Positions 62,364-64,000 of a DNA stretch of 64,000 nt are shown in pieces. Both the position numbers and the translations under genes were made by a program. The DNA comes from Nesterenkonia alkaliphila (lineage in GTDB: Bacteria > Actinomycetota > Actinomycetes > Actinomycetales > Micrococcaceae). Location: NCBI RefSeq assembly GCF_009758175.1, contig NZ_WRPM01000046.1:1-64000 (forward strand), given 5' to 3'. The notes below the pieces were generated by a model. That model had not been told where the DNA came from. It ran no database searches and worked only from the letters and a program-made list of their open reading frames with translations. Within the stretch, counting starts at the first letter, position 1, and each line of letters begins with the position of its first letter.

Positions 62364-64000
62364 ATGCAACCACGCCCACTCGACCGTACCGCCAGGGCCC
62401 GCGCCCTAGAAATGCTGGAGTCCACCACTGCCCAGAAGCCTCTCGACCTGCTGGTCATCGGCGGCGGGGTGGTAGGGACTGCTGCTGCCCTCGACGCCGC
62501 CACCCGGGGCCTGCGGGTGGGGCTGGTCGAGGCTCGCGACCTCGCCCAAGGCACCTCTTCCCGGTCCTCGAAGCTCATCCATGGGGGTCTACGCTACCTA
62601 CAGATGCTGGACTTCAAGCTGGTGGCCGAAGCCCTGCGCGAGCGCAACCTGCTGATGACACGTACTGCCCCCCACCTGGTGCGCCCCCTGCCCTTTGTCT
62701 TCCCCTTCACACGCCCGCTGGTGGACCGGGCATTCATCGGCTCGGGTGTGAGCCTGTACGACGGGCTCTCCCTGCGAGCTTCCCGGGGTAGGGATACCCG
62801 TCCCCCTCTGCACCGCCATATGTCTCGCAAAGGACTGTCCGAGCGGTTTCCAGGCCTGGACGGGGATAAGTTCCTCGGCGGGCTGGAGTACTTCGACGCC
62901 CAGGTGGACGACGCCCGCTTGGTACTCACCCTAGCCCGCTCCGCACACAGCTTGGGGGTCTCGGTGGCCACCCAGACTGAGGTGACCGGCTATATACGGC
63001 AGGCACAGCAGAGTCCAACCGCCACCGAGCGGGAGGTGGCCGGTGTGACTGTCAAGGACCGCGAGACGGGCCGTGAGTTCACCGTCCACGCTGCCGAGAC
63101 CATGCTGGCCGCGGGTGCTTGGACCGGGGAGCAGCAGGACCGCGCCCACAGCTCGGGTCCGGGGAGAAGCCCTGCCGGCCTAAAGGTGCTGGCTTCCAAG
63201 GGCATCCACATCACCGTGCCAGCCGAGCGGATCCAGGCCCAAGAGCGCGTAGGACTGATCAGTCCGACAGAAAAATCCGTGCTGTTTATTATCCCGATGG
63301 GCCGCTATTGGGCCATCGGGACCACCGACACCGCCTGGCATGAGCCGGTGGACTCACCCGCCCCCACCGCAGGTGATATCGACTACGTGCTCGCGCAGGC
63401 CAATGCGGTGCTGCACAGCCGCCTCACCCGGGAGGACGTGATCGGCACCTGGGCAGGGCTGCGTCCTCTGCTTCAGCCGGTCGCCACGGATGAGAAATCC
63501 TCGGCGAAAATCTCCCGGGAGCACACCGTCATGCGGATAGCGCCTGGGCTGAGCGCAGTAGCCGGCGGCAAGCTCACCACCTACCGGTCCATGGCCGAGG
63601 ATGCCGTGGACTTCGTCACCTCCGAGCGGTTCGGCCCGCGCCGCTCACTCACCGCATACCTTCCCCTGCTGGGCGCCCAGGGCTTCGATCAATGGCAGCG
63701 CCGGGCACACGAACTTACCGCAGAGCTCGGGCTCTCAGAGGAGGCCGTCGACCGTCTGCTGCACCGTTATGGGGCGCTGCTGGGCGAACTGCTTGAGTTG
63801 TCCGAGGAGGACCCCTCCCTGCTTCAGGAAGTCACTGGAGCCGGGGGGTACCTGCGCGCTGAGTTCGTCTATGCGGCCCGCTATGAGGGCGCCCTGCATT
63901 TGCAGGATCTTTTGGAGCGGCGGACTCGCCTGTTCCACGAGGTATCCGACCGCGGGCTGGCGGCTCTGGACGAGGTTGCCGATCTCGTGTCAGCGGAGCT
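62364..64000 (+). CDS. glpD: Glycerol-3-phosphate dehydrogenase/oxidase, 3' end outside the window
   Basis: 545 codons are visible. FAD motif DLLVIGGGVVGTAAALDAATRGL, then SSRSSKLIHGGLRYLQMLDF, FIIPMGRYWAIGTTDT and GLSAVAGGKLTTYRSMAEDAV, all GlpD signatures. It oxidises glycerol 3-phosphate to dihydroxyacetone phosphate at the membrane, feeding the quinone pool. The start has GAGG six bases upstream. The family is about 560-580 aa long, so only a short tail is missing. Confidence 0.95.
   Translation, partial: MQPRPLDRTARARALEMLESTTAQKPLDLLVIGGGVVGTAAALDAATRGLRVGLVEARDLAQGTSSRSSKLIHGGLRYLQMLDFKLVAEALRERNLLMTRTAPHLVRPLPFVFPFTRPLVDRAFIGSGVSLYDGLSLRASRGRDTRPPLHRHMSRKGLSERFPGLDGDKFLGGLEYFDAQVDDARLVLTLARSAHSLGVSVATQTEVTGYIRQAQQSPTATEREVAGVTVKDRETGREFTVHAAETMLAAGAWTGEQQDRAHSSGPGRSPAGLKVLASKGIHITVPAERIQAQERVGLISPTEKSVLFIIPMGRYWAIGTTDTAWHEPVDSPAPTAGDIDYVLAQANAVLHSRLTREDVIGTWAGLRPLLQPVATDEKSSAKISREHTVMRIAPGLSAVAGGKLTTYRSMAEDAVDFVTSERFGPRRSLTAYLPLLGAQGFDQWQRRAHELTAELGLSEEAVDRLLHRYGALLGELLELSEEDPSLLQEVTGAGGYLRAEFVYAARYEGALHLQDLLERRTRLFHEVSDRGLAALDEVADLVSAE

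Overview
The window is high-GC bacterial DNA with densely packed, often overlapping genes. The gene content points to an actinobacterium of the order Micrococcales. A member of the Micrococcaceae such as Nesterenkonia is plausible, because many exported proteins are strongly acidic, but this is inference. I found no rRNA, tRNA, CRISPR array, phage gene or transposase. Both edges cut a gene: an acidic-repeat surface protein on the left and glpD on the right.

Layout. (1) 1-5.3 kb: a secreted choice-of-anchor G protein with a 48-bp acidic repeat tract, a NarL-type two-component system and a GAP/Sap-type membrane protein. (2) 5.3-9.5 kb: a sugar-type operon (Gfo/Idh/MocA oxidoreductase, PmoA-like protein, cupin) divergent from a LacI regulator. 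(3) 9.5-15.3 kb: an 83-bp tandem repeat, TrhO, a GNAT acetyltransferase, a BHMT-like homocysteine methyltransferase behind a structured leader, and an MrfA-type helicase. (4) 15.3-29.3 kb, all on the minus strand: a PuuD-like gamma-glutamyl hydrolase, a P-II protein lacking Tyr51, a wrecked amtB, a TetR regulator, a NitT/TauT-type ABC importer, an FAD monooxygenase, two dehydrogenases, a MetX-like hydrolase, a glutamine-synthetase-like ligase and a gamma-glutamyltransferase. This looks like a catabolic island for a nitrogenous compound. (5) 29.5-34.1 kb: Tad pilus genes in two convergent halves. (6) 34.3-47.9 kb: a conserved actinobacterial housekeeping block (Nudix, nth, acs, aroQ, MarP, crp, RidA, DUF4177, class A PBP, metallophosphoesterase) that resembles the nth-crp-ponA2 neighbourhood of mycobacteria, with two ATP-grasp ligases inserted. 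(7) 47.9-64 kb: a heterodimeric ABC exporter, a voltage-gated-type cation channel, purC and purD, a wall-anchored GH10 xylanase, an asparaginase, a sterol-carrier-like protein, a membrane alpha/beta hydrolase, a SorC-type regulator and glpD.

How the parts connect. The strongest regulatory signal joins regions 2 and 7. The same 14-bp LacI-type operator lies next to a perfect TGTGA-N6-TCACA Crp/GlxR site both at the lacI/oxidoreductase divergent promoter and in front of the xylanase 49 kb away. The cognate crp gene is also in the window. This predicts a small catabolite-controlled hemicellulose regulon. Region 4 combines an importer, oxidative enzymes and three gamma-glutamyl-type enzymes, and is the best candidate here for an undescribed pathway.
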